Source of the DNA: JANNGZ01 sp031404155 | Lineage (GTDB): Bacteria; Pseudomonadota; Gammaproteobacteria; Burkholderiales; Burkholderiaceae_C | NCBI GenBank assembly: GCA_031404155.1 | Contig: JANNGZ010000331.1 | Coordinates: forward strand, 1 to 54,728 | Direction: 5' to 3' | Length of the DNA stretch: 54,728 nt | Shown here: in pieces, positions 9,241 to 17,639 of the stretch | Numbering within the stretch: position 1 is the stretch's first letter | How the letters are laid out: every line of letters starts with the position of its first letter | Notes under the pieces: model-generated | Database searches by the model: none | Told to the model about the DNA's origin: nothing | What the model saw: the letters and a program-made list of their open reading frames with translations, nothing else | Program-made: the position numbers and the translations under genes

Positions 9241-9792
9241 TCAGGACGGCGGCAGCTTGGCGATTTCGCGCTTGAGCGCGGCGATATCGCCTTCCTTGCG
9301 CTGGATGCTTGACTTCATCTCGGCCACGCGCTCCTGGTACTTCGCGAAGTTGCGCTCGTCGCCCTTGCGCTCGGGCTCGCCATTGTTGAACTCGCGCTTG
9401 AGCGCCTCCAGGCGCTGCTCCTCCCGCTTGAGCTCGGCGTCCAGGATGCGGCGGGCGTCGCTGTCACGGGCCTTCTGGTCGGCCGGGTCCACCTTGCTGT
9501 CGGCACCACGGGCGGCGCTGGCGCCGTCCTTTGGCGGATTGCCGGCGACTGCGCCCGGGCGGGCGCGGATCGGGGCGATCACGGTGATCGGCGCACCCTC
9601 GATGGTGCGGCAACCCTTTTCCTTGGCCTCCGACGCGGTGATGGCGTCGGTGTAGAGCACCGGCGGCCCGGGGCAACGGTAGACGGTTGCGGCGGTGCTG
9701 CTCTGCGCCAGCGCCGCGCTGCCGCTCGCTGCCGCGGCGAGCAGCAGCGCCAGCGTAGCGGCCGCTCGGCCTTGAAAGCCCAGACTCTTCAT
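9241..9792 (-). CDS. Secreted DUF4124-type protein with coiled-coil tail
   Basis: A 183-residue protein with an N-terminal signal peptide (hydrophobic residues about 10-30, cleavage near ALAQ). A short DUF4124-like segment follows (TVYRCPGPPVLYTDAI, then GCRTIEG). The long charged helical tail, rich in Glu, Arg and Lys from about residue 110, is likely a coiled coil. The start is chosen at 9792 because GGAGGT lies seven bases upstream. Its function is unknown. It lies between glnA and ntrB and ends 26 bases before the ntrB start, so it may be co-transcribed with ntrBC. Confidence 0.8.
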   Translation of the reverse strand: MKSLGFQGRAAATLALLLAAAASGSAALAQSSTAATVYRCPGPPVLYTDAITASEAKEKGCRTIEGAPITVIAPIRARPGAVAGNPPKDGASAARGADSKVDPADQKARDSDARRILDAELKREEQRLEALKREFNNGEPERKGDERNFAKYQERVAEMKSSIQRKEGDIAALKREIAKLPPS

Positions 9793-9934
9793 CGATGCAC
9801 CTCCGAAGCCTTGGATTGTGGCGCAGACACCCGAGTGACCCCGTGGCGCATGTCCACCCTCACGAACGCGCGGCCGTGACAAAAGGCGGACCCGCGGCCG
9901 CCACGAACTGCCGAGGCGCCGGTACAAATGCAAA

Positions 9935-9954
9935 GGGCGGCCCGCGGGCCGCCC
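9935..9954. terminator. Self-complementary 20-bp hairpin downstream of glnA
   Basis: GGGCGGCCCG followed directly by CGGGCCGCCC is a perfect palindrome in the 273-base gap after glnA. It is flanked by A-rich bases on one side and CTT on the other. It is a probable terminator or attenuator between glnA and the DUF4124-ntrBC genes. Confidence 0.5.
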
Positions 9955-9993
9955 TGCCTTGCCAGACACTTGCCCGCTCAGCCCGGCGCCGGG

Positions 9994-10062
9994 CCGCCCC
10001 AAGGCAGGCTGCGCCCCCCTCGGGGGCAGTGCAGGCACGACGCGACAAGCGTGGGGGTTGTC
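9994..10062 (-). repeat. Intergenic repeat of the 'ATGACnACCCCCACGCT' family, behind glnA
   Basis: Read leftward, this begins ATGACAACCCCCACGCT and continues through a CTGCCCCC-GAGGGGGGC hairpin to a GGGGCGGCCCGG end. The same layout occurs twice at 21339-21521 in front of and inside paaC. It starts within a few bases of the glnA stop codon. No gene is visible in it. Confidence 0.6.
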
Positions 10063-10065
10063 ATG

Positions 10066-11484
10066 TCAGAGCGAGTAGTACATGTCGAACTCGATCGGGT
10101 GCGTGGTCATGCGGAAGCGGGTCACTTCCTGCATCTTCAGCTCGATGTAGGCGTCCAGGTAGGCATCGGTGAAGACACCGCCCTTGGTCAGGAAGGCGCG
10201 GTCCTTGTCCAGGTAGTCCAGCGCCTGGTCCAGGCTGTGGCACACGGTCGGGATCTTCGCGTCCTCTTCCGGCGGCAGGTGGTACAGGTCCTTGGTGGCG
10301 GCTTCACCCGGGTGGATCTTGTTCTCCACCCCGTCCAGGCCGGCCATCAGCAGCGCCGCGAAAGCCAGATACGGGTTGGCCTGCGGGTCCGGGAAACGCA
10401 CTTCGATGCGGCGGCCCTTCGGGTTGGCGACATACGGAATGCGCACCGACGCCGAGCGGTTGCGCGACGAGTAAGCCAGCTTCACCGGCGCCTCGAAGCC
10501 GGGCACCAGGCGCTTGTAGCTGTTGGTGCCGGGGTTGGTGATCGCATTCAGCGCGCGCGCATGTTTGATCACGCCGCCGATGTAGTAGAGCGCAAAGTCC
10601 GAGAGGCCGGCATAACCGTCGCCCGCGAACAGGTTCTTGCCGTCCTTCCAGACGCTCTGGTGCACATGCATGCCGCTGCCGTTGTCGCCAACGATCGGCT
10701 TGGGCATGAAGGTGGCCGTCTTGCCGTAGCTGTGGGCCACGTTCTGGATCACGTACTTCTGCAGCTGCAGCCAGTCGGCGCGCTGCACCAGCGTGCTGAA
10801 CTTGGTGCCGAGCTCCATCTGGCCGGCGGTGCCGACCTCGTGGTGGTGCACTTCGACCGGAATGCCGAGCTGCTCGAGGATCAGGCACATCTCGCTGCGC
10901 ATGTCCTGGAAGCTGTCCACCGGCGGCACCGGGAAGTAGCCCCCCTTCACGCTCGGGCGGTAGCCGGTGTTGCCGTGTTCGTATTCCTTGTCGCTGTTCC
11001 AGGCGGCTTCTTCGGACTCGATCTTGCTGAACGAGCCGGACATGTCGGAGCCCCAGCGCACGCTGTCGAAGACGAAGAACTCGGGTTCGGGGCCGAAGAA
11101 GGCCGCGTCGCCGAGCCCGCTGGACTTGAGGTAGGCCTCGCCCCGTTTGGCCAGCGAACGCGGGTCGCGCTCGTAGGGCTTGCCGTCTCCGGGCTCGAGC
11201 ACGTCGCAGGTGAGGATGACCGTCGGCTCTTCGAAAAAGGGGTCGATGTTGGCGGTGGCCGGGTCCGGCATCAGCAGCATGTCGCTGGCTTCAATGCCCT
11301 TCCAGCCGGCGATCGACGAGCCGTCGAAGGCATGGCCGGAGATGAACTTGTCTTCGTCGAAGTGCGACACCGGCACCGAAACGTGTTGCTCCTTGCCGCG
11401 GGTGTCGGTGAAGCGGAAGTCGACGAACTTGACTTCGTTGTCCTTCACCATCTTCATCACGTCGGCGACGGTCTTCGATGCCAT
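10066..11484 (-). CDS. glnA: Glutamine synthetase, type I
   Basis: A 472-residue GS-I that makes glutamine from glutamate, ammonia and ATP; it works as a dodecamer. Visible marks are the N-terminal block VKFVDFRFTDTRGKEQH, the ATP/metal motif NGSGMHVHQSVWKDGKNLF, the active-site region GGVIKHARALNAITNPGTNS and the adenylylation tyrosine region DLYHLPPEE. The length equals that of enterobacterial GlnA (about 469). The upstream region holds a sigma-54 promoter and an NtrC-type site, so expression is likely switched by NtrBC. Confidence 0.98.
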   Translation of the reverse strand: MASKTVADVMKMVKDNEVKFVDFRFTDTRGKEQHVSVPVSHFDEDKFISGHAFDGSSIAGWKGIEASDMLLMPDPATANIDPFFEEPTVILTCDVLEPGDGKPYERDPRSLAKRGEAYLKSSGLGDAAFFGPEPEFFVFDSVRWGSDMSGSFSKIESEEAAWNSDKEYEHGNTGYRPSVKGGYFPVPPVDSFQDMRSEMCLILEQLGIPVEVHHHEVGTAGQMELGTKFSTLVQRADWLQLQKYVIQNVAHSYGKTATFMPKPIVGDNGSGMHVHQSVWKDGKNLFAGDGYAGLSDFALYYIGGVIKHARALNAITNPGTNSYKRLVPGFEAPVKLAYSSRNRSASVRIPYVANPKGRRIEVRFPDPQANPYLAFAALLMAGLDGVENKIHPGEAATKDLYHLPPEEDAKIPTVCHSLDQALDYLDKDRAFLTKGGVFTDAYLDAYIELKMQEVTRFRMTTHPIEFDMYYSL

Positions 11485-11572
11485 CAGGCTCTCCTAGGGG
11501 CTATGTGCTGTGGGGTGGGGTTGGCGGGACGAGGGCTGAGAAAACCGCCCCCGAAAAAGCGCACGCGAATGT

Positions 11573-11589
11573 AGCAGAAGGCATGCCAG
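11573..11589 (-). promoter_or_regulatory. Sigma-54 promoter candidate for glnA
   Basis: Read leftward the sequence is CTGGCATGCCTTCTGCT. The -24 GG and -12 GC doublets are exactly 10 bases apart, and it matches TGGCAC-N5-TTGCT at all but two positions. It lies 88 bases before the glnA start. A matching NtrC-like palindrome sits about 100 bases further upstream. Confidence 0.65.
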
Positions 11590-11684
11590 CGGCAGGCCCG
11601 CAACGGGCACCCGGCGCCCGCGAGTGAACGCAGCCCCAAGCCCTGGGCCTACGCCTGGATTGCCCCAGCTTCGTGCGCACGCCA

Positions 11685-11699
11685 GCACCGTCGCGGTGC
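11685..11699. promoter_or_regulatory. NtrC-type enhancer site upstream of glnA
   Basis: GCACC and GGTGC are separated by five bases, the NtrC half-site arrangement (GCACC-N5-GGTGC). It lies about 95-110 bases upstream of the predicted sigma-54 promoter, the usual enhancer distance. A weaker half-matching site occurs at 11662-11676. Confidence 0.6.
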
Positions 11700-11712
11700 C
11701 TGTTCGGCGAGT

Positions 11713-12516
11713 TCAGCGCACCATCTCAGGGCCGAGCTTTGCACCGAAGTCATGCAGCCCAGAAATGAGGCCCGCATAGGCCAACAACGAAGCCTCCGCC
11801 GAGCCTTTGACACCGAGCTCGATGTGGCGCCCGAAGGTCGGGTGGTCCACGCTCGGGAGGCTGAACACCCGAACGCCGGTGTGAGCGGCTTCGATCTGCT
11901 CCATCAGCGGTGTGAGCGAGGCCTCGATCGCGCCGAACACGATCACCGAGCGCTCGACCAGCCTGGAGCTGCCATGCAGGTGCGCATAGCGGGTGTCGAG
12001 CAGGTTTTCGATCATCGGATGCGCCATCACCGGGAAGCCGGGCACGAAGTGCACCTCACCGACGCTGAAGCCCGGGATCTTGTTGAACGGGTTCGCGATC
12101 AGGCTCGCACCTTGCGGGAACACACCCATGTTGAGCCGGTGCACCACGTCCGGCTTGTCGGGCTCGTAGGGCGTGCCCTGTTCGCGCGAGATATCGCGCA
12201 GGCGTTCCAGTATCAGCGCCTTGGCCTGCGGATGCAGCTCGAGCGACCGCTGCAACGCCGCCGCGGCGCACTGCCGGGTGTGGTCGTCCGGCGTGGCGCC
12301 GATGCCGCCGCAGCTGAACACGATGTCGCCGCCGGCGAAGGCATCACGAAGTGCCGCGGTGATCAGCTCGCGCTCGTCGCCCACGTAACGCGCCCAGGCC
12401 AGCGCCAGGCCGCGTGCGGCAAGCAGCGCGATCACCTTGGGCAGGTGTTTGTCCTCGCGCTTGCCGGAGAGGATTTCGTCGCCGACGATGATGAGTCCGA
12501 ATCGATGAGTGCTCAT
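11713..12516 (-). CDS. CinA/MoaB-like molybdopterin-binding domain protein
   Basis: A 267-residue protein of the competence/damage-inducible protein A (CinA N-terminal, MoCF-biosynthesis fold) family. The opening GLIIVGDEILSGKREDKHLP and the SCGGIGATPDDHTRQ motif are typical. GFPVMAHPMIENLL follows further on. It lacks the C-terminal CinA deamidase domain, so it is the short form often annotated as competence/damage-inducible protein. Its exact role is unsettled; pyrophosphatase-like activities are reported for CinA relatives. It is the last gene of a leftward run with the EI24 gene. Confidence 0.85.
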   Translation of the reverse strand: MSTHRFGLIIVGDEILSGKREDKHLPKVIALLAARGLALAWARYVGDERELITAALRDAFAGGDIVFSCGGIGATPDDHTRQCAAAALQRSLELHPQAKALILERLRDISREQGTPYEPDKPDVVHRLNMGVFPQGASLIANPFNKIPGFSVGEVHFVPGFPVMAHPMIENLLDTRYAHLHGSSRLVERSVIVFGAIEASLTPLMEQIEAAHTGVRVFSLPSVDHPTFGRHIELGVKGSAEASLLAYAGLISGLHDFGAKLGPEMVR

Positions 12517-12574
12517 CAGGAACCTTCGTGCTTCGCACTGCGGAATTCGCTCTTGGGGTTGCCCGTCGGGCTCA

Positions 12575-13462
12575 TCAGAGGGGTATCGCGTGGAAATCAG
12601 GCGTTGGCTTCGGGCCGCCGGGCAACAGCTCCGGCATCGCTGCGGCGGGCGGTGGCGCGGGCGGCTCACGCGACGCGCGCAGGCGCTGCAATGCGGCCAG
12701 CGCGTAATGCGCGAACCAGAGCGCCGCAAACGCAAACACCAGGGTGTAGAGCCAGATCGACACCACCACCAAGAGCGGCGCAAAGATCAAGGTGGCCGCA
12801 CCCACCGCCCACACCAGCGACGGTGCGGCGCCGAGGTAGCCGCAGACGATGCCGATGCCGAGCAGCGGCCAGCGGTGTTCGCGCAAGACCTGGCGCCGCT
12901 CGCCGGCGTCGGCGAATTCGGCGAGCACGTCGAAGCTCATCACGCGGTAGGTGAGCCAGCCCCAGATCAGCGGCGGCAGCACCAGCACCAGCGGCGGCAC
13001 AAACCACAGCGGAATGCTCGCAACCAGCGCCACCAGCGCGAGCAGGGTACACAGGAGCGACCAGAACGCCGACTGCCACCAGCCCGCGCCGCGCCGGCGC
13101 TCTAGCGCGGCGAAGCGCCGCTGCGCCACCAGGGACGCAATCGCCGGTGTCATCAGCGTGGCCACGAACAGCAGCGACATCACCACGATCAGCGGCACCG
13201 CGAGCGCCACCACGATCAGCGGCGCGATCACCGTTCGAAAGCCCGCCCCGCCGATCGACTCGACCCAGCTCAAAAACGTGGCGACCAGATCCCAGCCCTC
13301 GAGCGTGCCGCGCACACCCGCCACCGCCAGCTCCCAGTACATCCAGCCCAGGCCAAGGGTGAGGCCACCGGCGAGCAGCAGCGGCAGGATCGACAGCGCA
13401 ATCACCCGCGGATGCAGGCAGTACGCGGCGGCACGCCAGAAGGCGTCGAGCAGGTCTTTCAT
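12575..13462 (-). CDS. EI24 domain membrane protein
   Basis: A 295-residue inner-membrane protein of the EI24/CysZ-like family. Hydrophobic segments occur near residues 18-45, 75-110, 125-170 and 205-255. Conserved-looking phrases include FWRAAAYCLHP near the start and WGWLTYRVMSFDVLAEFA in the loop. A Pro-rich cytoplasmic tail follows. The transported substrate, if any, cannot be told; CysZ proteins carry sulfate, but this subfamily has no assigned function. Confidence 0.85.
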   Translation of the reverse strand: MKDLLDAFWRAAAYCLHPRVIALSILPLLLAGGLTLGLGWMYWELAVAGVRGTLEGWDLVATFLSWVESIGGAGFRTVIAPLIVVALAVPLIVVMSLLFVATLMTPAIASLVAQRRFAALERRRGAGWWQSAFWSLLCTLLALVALVASIPLWFVPPLVLVLPPLIWGWLTYRVMSFDVLAEFADAGERRQVLREHRWPLLGIGIVCGYLGAAPSLVWAVGAATLIFAPLLVVVSIWLYTLVFAFAALWFAHYALAALQRLRASREPPAPPPAAAMPELLPGGPKPTPDFHAIPL

Positions 13463-13513
13463 GGGGGCGCAGGATAACCGGCGGCGCCAGCCCCGGGCTG
13501 CGGCCTCAGGCGT

Positions 13514-14530
13514 TCACCTTGCGGGCATGAGCGCGCCCGCTGGCCGCGATGCGTTCGTGTCGGCGAGCTCATCCTGCAAAGCCTGCGCAGGCTCGGCCCA
13601 GGCCGCGTCGCCGAGCAGCCCCGCCTCACGCGCCGCATGTCGTGCACCCGCAGTGTCGCCGCTCGCGCGCAGCAACAGCGCCAGGTTGATCCACGCCGCG
13701 GCACTGCGATGCGCCATTGCGGTGTTGCGAAACACGGCCACCGCGGCCACCGAGTCGCCCGCGGCGTGAAGGCTGTTGCCCAGCCCCATCTGGAGCGTGA
13801 GTTGAGGGCCGGCCCGTTCGATCGCGCTGCGGTACGTGTCGACCGCGCGGGCCGGTGCCGCAACGCGCTCGAAGCCGAGTGCGGCTTCGATCACCGAGGC
13901 CGAAGGCGCGCTCACCGGCCAGCGCCCCGGCGGCAGTGCCGCGAAAGCCCAGGAGCCGCTGCGCGCCCAGGTGTGTTCGAAGGTGCGCATCGCCATCGCC
14001 GCGCGGAAGGTGGCACCCGAGCGCAGCAGCACCTCGCCAGCATCGAGGTCGTAGCCGACGAGCACCGCGTAGTGCCACGCCGGCAGCCACTTCAGGCCCA
14101 GGTTGAGCAGCACCACCACCACGTTGCCCGCGTGCACCTCGCGCAGCGCGGCCTCCAGCGTCGGCGCGATGCGGGTGGCCACGGCGCCCTGCCGGCGCGC
14201 ACCAGCGATCATTTCGGTTTGCAGTGTGCCCTGGCGTGCGGGAAGGAACACCTGCTCGGCGATCCGCACCGGGTCGGCGGGGATGCCCACGGCAGCGAGC
14301 GCGGTGGCGAGTGCGGCCGGGCCGCAGTGGTACGCGGTCTGCGCGAAGAACGGCGTGGCGCTCAACTCATGGGCACGCGCCAGGCCGGATGGGGCCCCGG
14401 CACGAACTGCGCGGGTCTGGTGTGCGCAGGCAGCGAGCCCAGCGAGGCTGGCGCCCAGCGGTACCAACAAAACGGCGCGGCGCGTGGCGCCGATCACGGC
14501 GCCAGTGCGCTGGCGGCAGCGCGTGCTCAA
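13514..14530 (-). CDS. PA2778-type C39-like cysteine peptidase lipoprotein with TPR tail
   Basis: A 338-residue exported lipoprotein with the lipobox LAAC at about residues 32-35. A papain/C39-like peptidase domain follows, with a catalytic Cys in TAYHCGPAALATAL and a His in WHYAVLVGYD. The C-terminal third consists of TPR-like repeats (about residues 220-310). This is the PA2778 architecture known in pseudomonads, and the PA2779-type gene lies directly upstream, as it does there. The substrate is unknown; the neighbour is an obvious candidate partner. Confidence 0.87.
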   Translation of the reverse strand: MSTRCRQRTGAVIGATRRAVLLVPLGASLAGLAACAHQTRAVRAGAPSGLARAHELSATPFFAQTAYHCGPAALATALAAVGIPADPVRIAEQVFLPARQGTLQTEMIAGARRQGAVATRIAPTLEAALREVHAGNVVVVLLNLGLKWLPAWHYAVLVGYDLDAGEVLLRSGATFRAAMAMRTFEHTWARSGSWAFAALPPGRWPVSAPSASVIEAALGFERVAAPARAVDTYRSAIERAGPQLTLQMGLGNSLHAAGDSVAAVAVFRNTAMAHRSAAAWINLALLLRASGDTAGARHAAREAGLLGDAAWAEPAQALQDELADTNASRPAGALMPAR

Positions 14531-14585
14531 GGGGGCACCCTAGACGCTCCGCGCCGCCCGGCCCGCGAAGCAGCCAACCGACCGG

Positions 14586-14987
14586 TCAGCGGATCGTGCG
14601 CGTGAACGGGAAAATTTTCGTGAAGCCGAGGATGTCGGTGATCAGCAGCAGCACGAAGATGAAGACGATGGTGCCGATCACGTCGTTGGCGCCGGCGGGC
14701 GCGGTGTCCAACGTGTGCGCCACATGCGCCACCTCGTCGTCGGTGAGCGCCGCCACACGCGTGCGCGCCTGCTCGACGCTCACCCCACGCTCGGCCAGGC
14801 CCGCGGCCACATCGCCCCGCGCCAGGGTGGCGTTCACATGCTCGCGCTGCGCGGTGGCGCTGCGAATACCTTGGCTTGCAGCCACCTGTTCGGTGGAGAT
14901 CAGCGTGGTCTGCGCGCTCACCAGCATGCCTTGCGTGGCCAATGCGGCGGCGATCAGGGTGGCGATCCAACGGTTGCAGCGTTTCAT
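14586..14987 (-). CDS. PA2779-type small secreted/membrane protein
   Basis: A 133-residue protein with a signal peptide ending near VSAQ (residue 26), a helical middle with the phrase LTDDEVAHVAHTLDTAPAG, and a C-terminal transmembrane segment (VIGTIVFIFVLLLITDILG) followed by a short basic tail. This matches the PA2779 family, which accompanies PA2778 peptidases. The two are encoded together, 55 bases apart. The role is unknown; a peptidase-substrate or anchoring relation is inferred from linkage. Confidence 0.83.
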   Translation of the reverse strand: MKRCNRWIATLIAAALATQGMLVSAQTTLISTEQVAASQGIRSATAQREHVNATLARGDVAAGLAERGVSVEQARTRVAALTDDEVAHVAHTLDTAPAGANDVIGTIVFIFVLLLITDILGFTKIFPFTRTIR

Positions 14988-15095
14988 CTTGTGCTCCTTC
15001 GTTCGAAGTTTGGGGCCGCGGCCGCGGCAAACATGCCGGCCACGGGTGCCGGCATCCTAACAACAGCGCGCCATCGGCTCTGTGCGATGGCGCTC

Positions 15096-15127
15096 ATGAG
15101 CAAATGTGGCTCGGCCACTTTGCTCAT
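15096..15127. repeat. Stem-loop element shared with 38389-38420
   Basis: ATGAGCAAATGTGGC and GCCACTTTGCTCAT form a near-perfect stem with one bulged T and a three-base loop. The same core (AGCAAA, GTGGC, GCCAC, TTTGCT) recurs in the opposite sense at 38389-38420, between the Mla-type permease and MCE genes. Both copies lie between genes, so this is a dispersed palindromic element rather than a gene part. Confidence 0.65.
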
Positions 15128-15128
15128 A

Positions 15129-15225
15129 CCCCCTCGGGGGGCGGACGACGTAGTCGGCCTGGGGGCGCTCTCAAGGAAACGCCGGGCCGTCCCAAGTTTC
15201 CTTGCTCCCCCTCGGGGGGCGGACG
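15129..15225. repeat. Two copies of a CCCCCTCGGGGGGCGGACG intergenic repeat
   Basis: An identical 19-base sequence occurs at 15129-15147 and 15207-15225, each with its own small hairpin. It fills most of the 300-base gap between the PA2779-type gene and the end of the beta-propeller gene. No protein is supported here. Similar C-run/G-run hairpins occur at 39501-39513 and in the repeats near paaC. Confidence 0.6.
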
Positions 15226-15287
15226 CCGCAAGGCGGCGGCCTTAGGGGCCGCAGTACGGCCGGTGGACGCGGAGTCTGTCTCAGCGC

Positions 15288-16667
15288 CTAGCGCAGGTTG
15301 CCGGTGTGCCCGAGCGAATAGCGCCCGGGCTGCGGCCACACCGTGAGGCCATGCGGTTCGGCACCGACCTTGATCTGCTTCACATCGCCCGAACCGGTGT
15401 CGAAGCGGTAGACCACGTCGTCATAACGCGCCGCGAGCCAGAGGTATTTGCCGTCGACGCTCACGTTGCCCATGTCCGGGCTGCCGCCGCCGGGCACGCC
15501 CCAGCGCGCCACGATCTTCTCGGTGGCGAAGTCGATCACCGCCACGCCGCCGTTGCCGAGCTTGGCGCCGTGGATCTTGTGCGAGCCGCGGTTGGCCACG
15601 TACAGGCGCTTGCCGTCGCGGCTCGGGTACAGGCCGTGCGCGCCGAGGCCGGTGGCGATGAAGCCGACCTGCTTGAACGCCTCGCCGTCGACGATATGCA
15701 CCCCGTCGGCATGCATGTCGGCGATGTAGAAGCGCTTGCCGTCCGGCGAGCTGCGGATGTCCTGCGGCATGCCTTTGGTGACGGTACAGACCTCGCTCTC
15801 GCCCGGCTCCCACACCTGCCCCGGCTGCACCCGCGCGCTGCCCGGCTTTTCCTTGAAGCGCGTGGCCGGCATCTGCAGCTTGATGTAGCCGAGCACCTTG
15901 CGGTCGACCAGGTCGACCTTGGCCAGCGTGCCGGCAAACTCGCAGGTGAAGATCGCGAACTTGCCGTCGATCGAAAAATCGGCATGGTTCACGCCGGGGC
16001 AGCCCGGCACGTCGATCGAATACTGCGGCGCCATCGTCTTCGCGTCGAGGAAGTCAAGACGTTTGCGCGCTTCGGCGACCACGATCGCCGACTTGCCGTC
16101 GGGCGAGAAGTACATGTTGTACGGGTCGTCGACCATCACCGCCTTGCCCGGCTTGCCGGTCTTGGGGTCGATCGGGGTCAGGCTGCCGTCGGTGCGGCCC
16201 TCGGCATTGTTGGTCACCCACAGGGTGCGCAAATCCCACGCGGGCACGATGTGCTGCGGGCCGAAACCAACCTTGAAGCGGTCCACCACCTTCATCTGCG
16301 CCGGGTCGATCACGTAGACGTCGTTGCTGCGCAGGTTGGGCACGTAGATGCGGTCGAGGTCGCCCGCGATCGCCGGGCTCACCTTGCCGGCGGCCACCTC
16401 GCTGTAGAGATTCTTCGGGTCGACCACTGGCGGCATGCCGGGGATGGTGGTGATCGCCGGCACGCTCGGCGCGGCCGGTAGCGCGGGCGCGGTCGCGGCA
16501 GTCGCCGGCGCGGCAGATGCGGCAGCGGCCGGCGCCGAAGCCGGGGCGGCCGTCGTCGCTTGCGCCACCGCATTGCTGCGCACCGTCAAGGTGGCCACCG
16601 CAGCGGCGCCGAGCAGCATTACCCCACCCAGGCCCAACATGTTCTTGACCGACTTCTTCATCGTCAT
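15288..16667 (-). CDS. Exported YVTN-type beta-propeller protein
   Basis: A 459-residue protein with an N-terminal hydrophobic signal or anchor (residues about 8-28) and an Ala/Pro-rich linker (about 30-70). Seven-bladed beta-propeller repeats follow, with phrases such as IYVPNLRSNDVYVIDPAQ, YFSPDGKSAIVV, FYIADMHADGVHIVDG and LYVANRGSHKIHG. Such proteins are periplasmic and often accompany redox or metal-binding systems, but no partner is apparent here. The start may be 16667 or 16661 (ATGACGATG); GAGAGAG lies just upstream of both. The function is unknown. Confidence 0.85.
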   Translation of the reverse strand: MTMKKSVKNMLGLGGVMLLGAAAVATLTVRSNAVAQATTAAPASAPAAAASAAPATAATAPALPAAPSVPAITTIPGMPPVVDPKNLYSEVAAGKVSPAIAGDLDRIYVPNLRSNDVYVIDPAQMKVVDRFKVGFGPQHIVPAWDLRTLWVTNNAEGRTDGSLTPIDPKTGKPGKAVMVDDPYNMYFSPDGKSAIVVAEARKRLDFLDAKTMAPQYSIDVPGCPGVNHADFSIDGKFAIFTCEFAGTLAKVDLVDRKVLGYIKLQMPATRFKEKPGSARVQPGQVWEPGESEVCTVTKGMPQDIRSSPDGKRFYIADMHADGVHIVDGEAFKQVGFIATGLGAHGLYPSRDGKRLYVANRGSHKIHGAKLGNGGVAVIDFATEKIVARWGVPGGGSPDMGNVSVDGKYLWLAARYDDVVYRFDTGSGDVKQIKVGAEPHGLTVWPQPGRYSLGHTGNLR

Positions 16668-16767
16668 CACTCTCTCGTTCAAATTGCGACACCCGGCCGC
16701 CGACGCGGCCATTCGATAACTCAGCGCAGAGGGTGGACTGCGCGTTGGCCCGGATCCCATCAACAGC

Positions 16768-17634
16768 TCAGCGGCGACCGGTGCGTTCGCGAATCGCGGC
16801 GACCGAAGCCTCCACGATGCGCTCGACCCCCGCCTGCCCCGCCTCGGCCGTGGCGCGCCGCGGGTCGCCGAGCACACCTTCATCGGGCCCTGCCTTGCGC
16901 CCGCCCGCGAGAAGTTCCTGCCGCACCAGGCCCGGGTCCACCGCCAGGGCCAACGCGGTGTCGGCCAGGCCAGCGTGGCTGCCGATTTCCTCGGCCTTGA
17001 AGCCGCGCGATTTCAGGCCTTCCACCACCTCGGTCTGGGTCACCCGATAGTACTCGGCGAGAGCGTGCGCCCTTGCCGCCCACCTCTCCGCGGATACCGC
17101 GGTTGCATTCCATTCACGATTGAGTTTGGCGGCCACCCGCTCCAGGCTCTTCTGGTAACCGCCGTGGTCGCCGAGGAAAACCACGTCGCGAAAACCATGG
17201 CGGCGAAAGCTGCGCGCCGCGGACTCGAGCAGCGCCTCGAAAGTGGCCTCGGAAATCGAGATGGTGCCGGCCCAGCGCATATGCGCCGCCGGCGGTTCGA
17301 TCGAACCTTCGGGCACGTACGCGAGCACCGGCGCCACCACCGCATGGCCCAGCTTCTGCGCAATGCGCGCGGCGAGCACACGCACCCGCACGTTGTGTTT
17401 GCCCAGCACCATGTGCGGCCCGTTCTGCTCGGTGCCGCCGATCGGCACCAGCACCGTGGTGGCCCCCGCGGCGATGCGCTCGCGCAGTTCGGGCGAGGTC
17501 ATCTCTTCGAGGTGCGGGCTTGCAGGCGGCGCGGCGAATGCGGGCGCTGCCAGGGTGAGCGCCACCAGCAGCCGCGGCAGAACCGCGAGCCCTCCACCCA
17601 CGCGGAGGCACCCCTGTCGGCGGGGCATCGGCAT
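16768..17634 (-). CDS. Exported creatininase-family protein
   Basis: A 288-residue member of the creatininase/MftE family of metal-dependent amidohydrolases. Metal-site motifs are PIGGTEQNGPHM (Glu and His) and FLGDHGGYQ (Asp and His). The third region reads SHAGLADTA, where creatininases usually have Glu before Thr. The N-terminus (about residues 10-36) reads as a signal peptide ending AAPAFAAP, unusual for a normally cytosolic family. The start is five bases after the stop of the AIM24-type gene, so the two are probably one operon. The substrate is unknown. Confidence 0.82.
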   Translation of the reverse strand: MPMPRRQGCLRVGGGLAVLPRLLVALTLAAPAFAAPPASPHLEEMTSPELRERIAAGATTVLVPIGGTEQNGPHMVLGKHNVRVRVLAARIAQKLGHAVVAPVLAYVPEGSIEPPAAHMRWAGTISISEATFEALLESAARSFRRHGFRDVVFLGDHGGYQKSLERVAAKLNREWNATAVSAERWAARAHALAEYYRVTQTEVVEGLKSRGFKAEEIGSHAGLADTALALAVDPGLVRQELLAGGRKAGPDEGVLGDPRRATAEAGQAGVERIVEASVAAIRERTGRR

Positions 17635-17639
17635 GCGGC

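Noticed and set aside
15129..15225. Possible CRISPR-like tandem repeat
   Set aside because: There are only two copies with unequal flanks and self-complementary C/G runs; this is an intergenic palindromic repeat, not an array.
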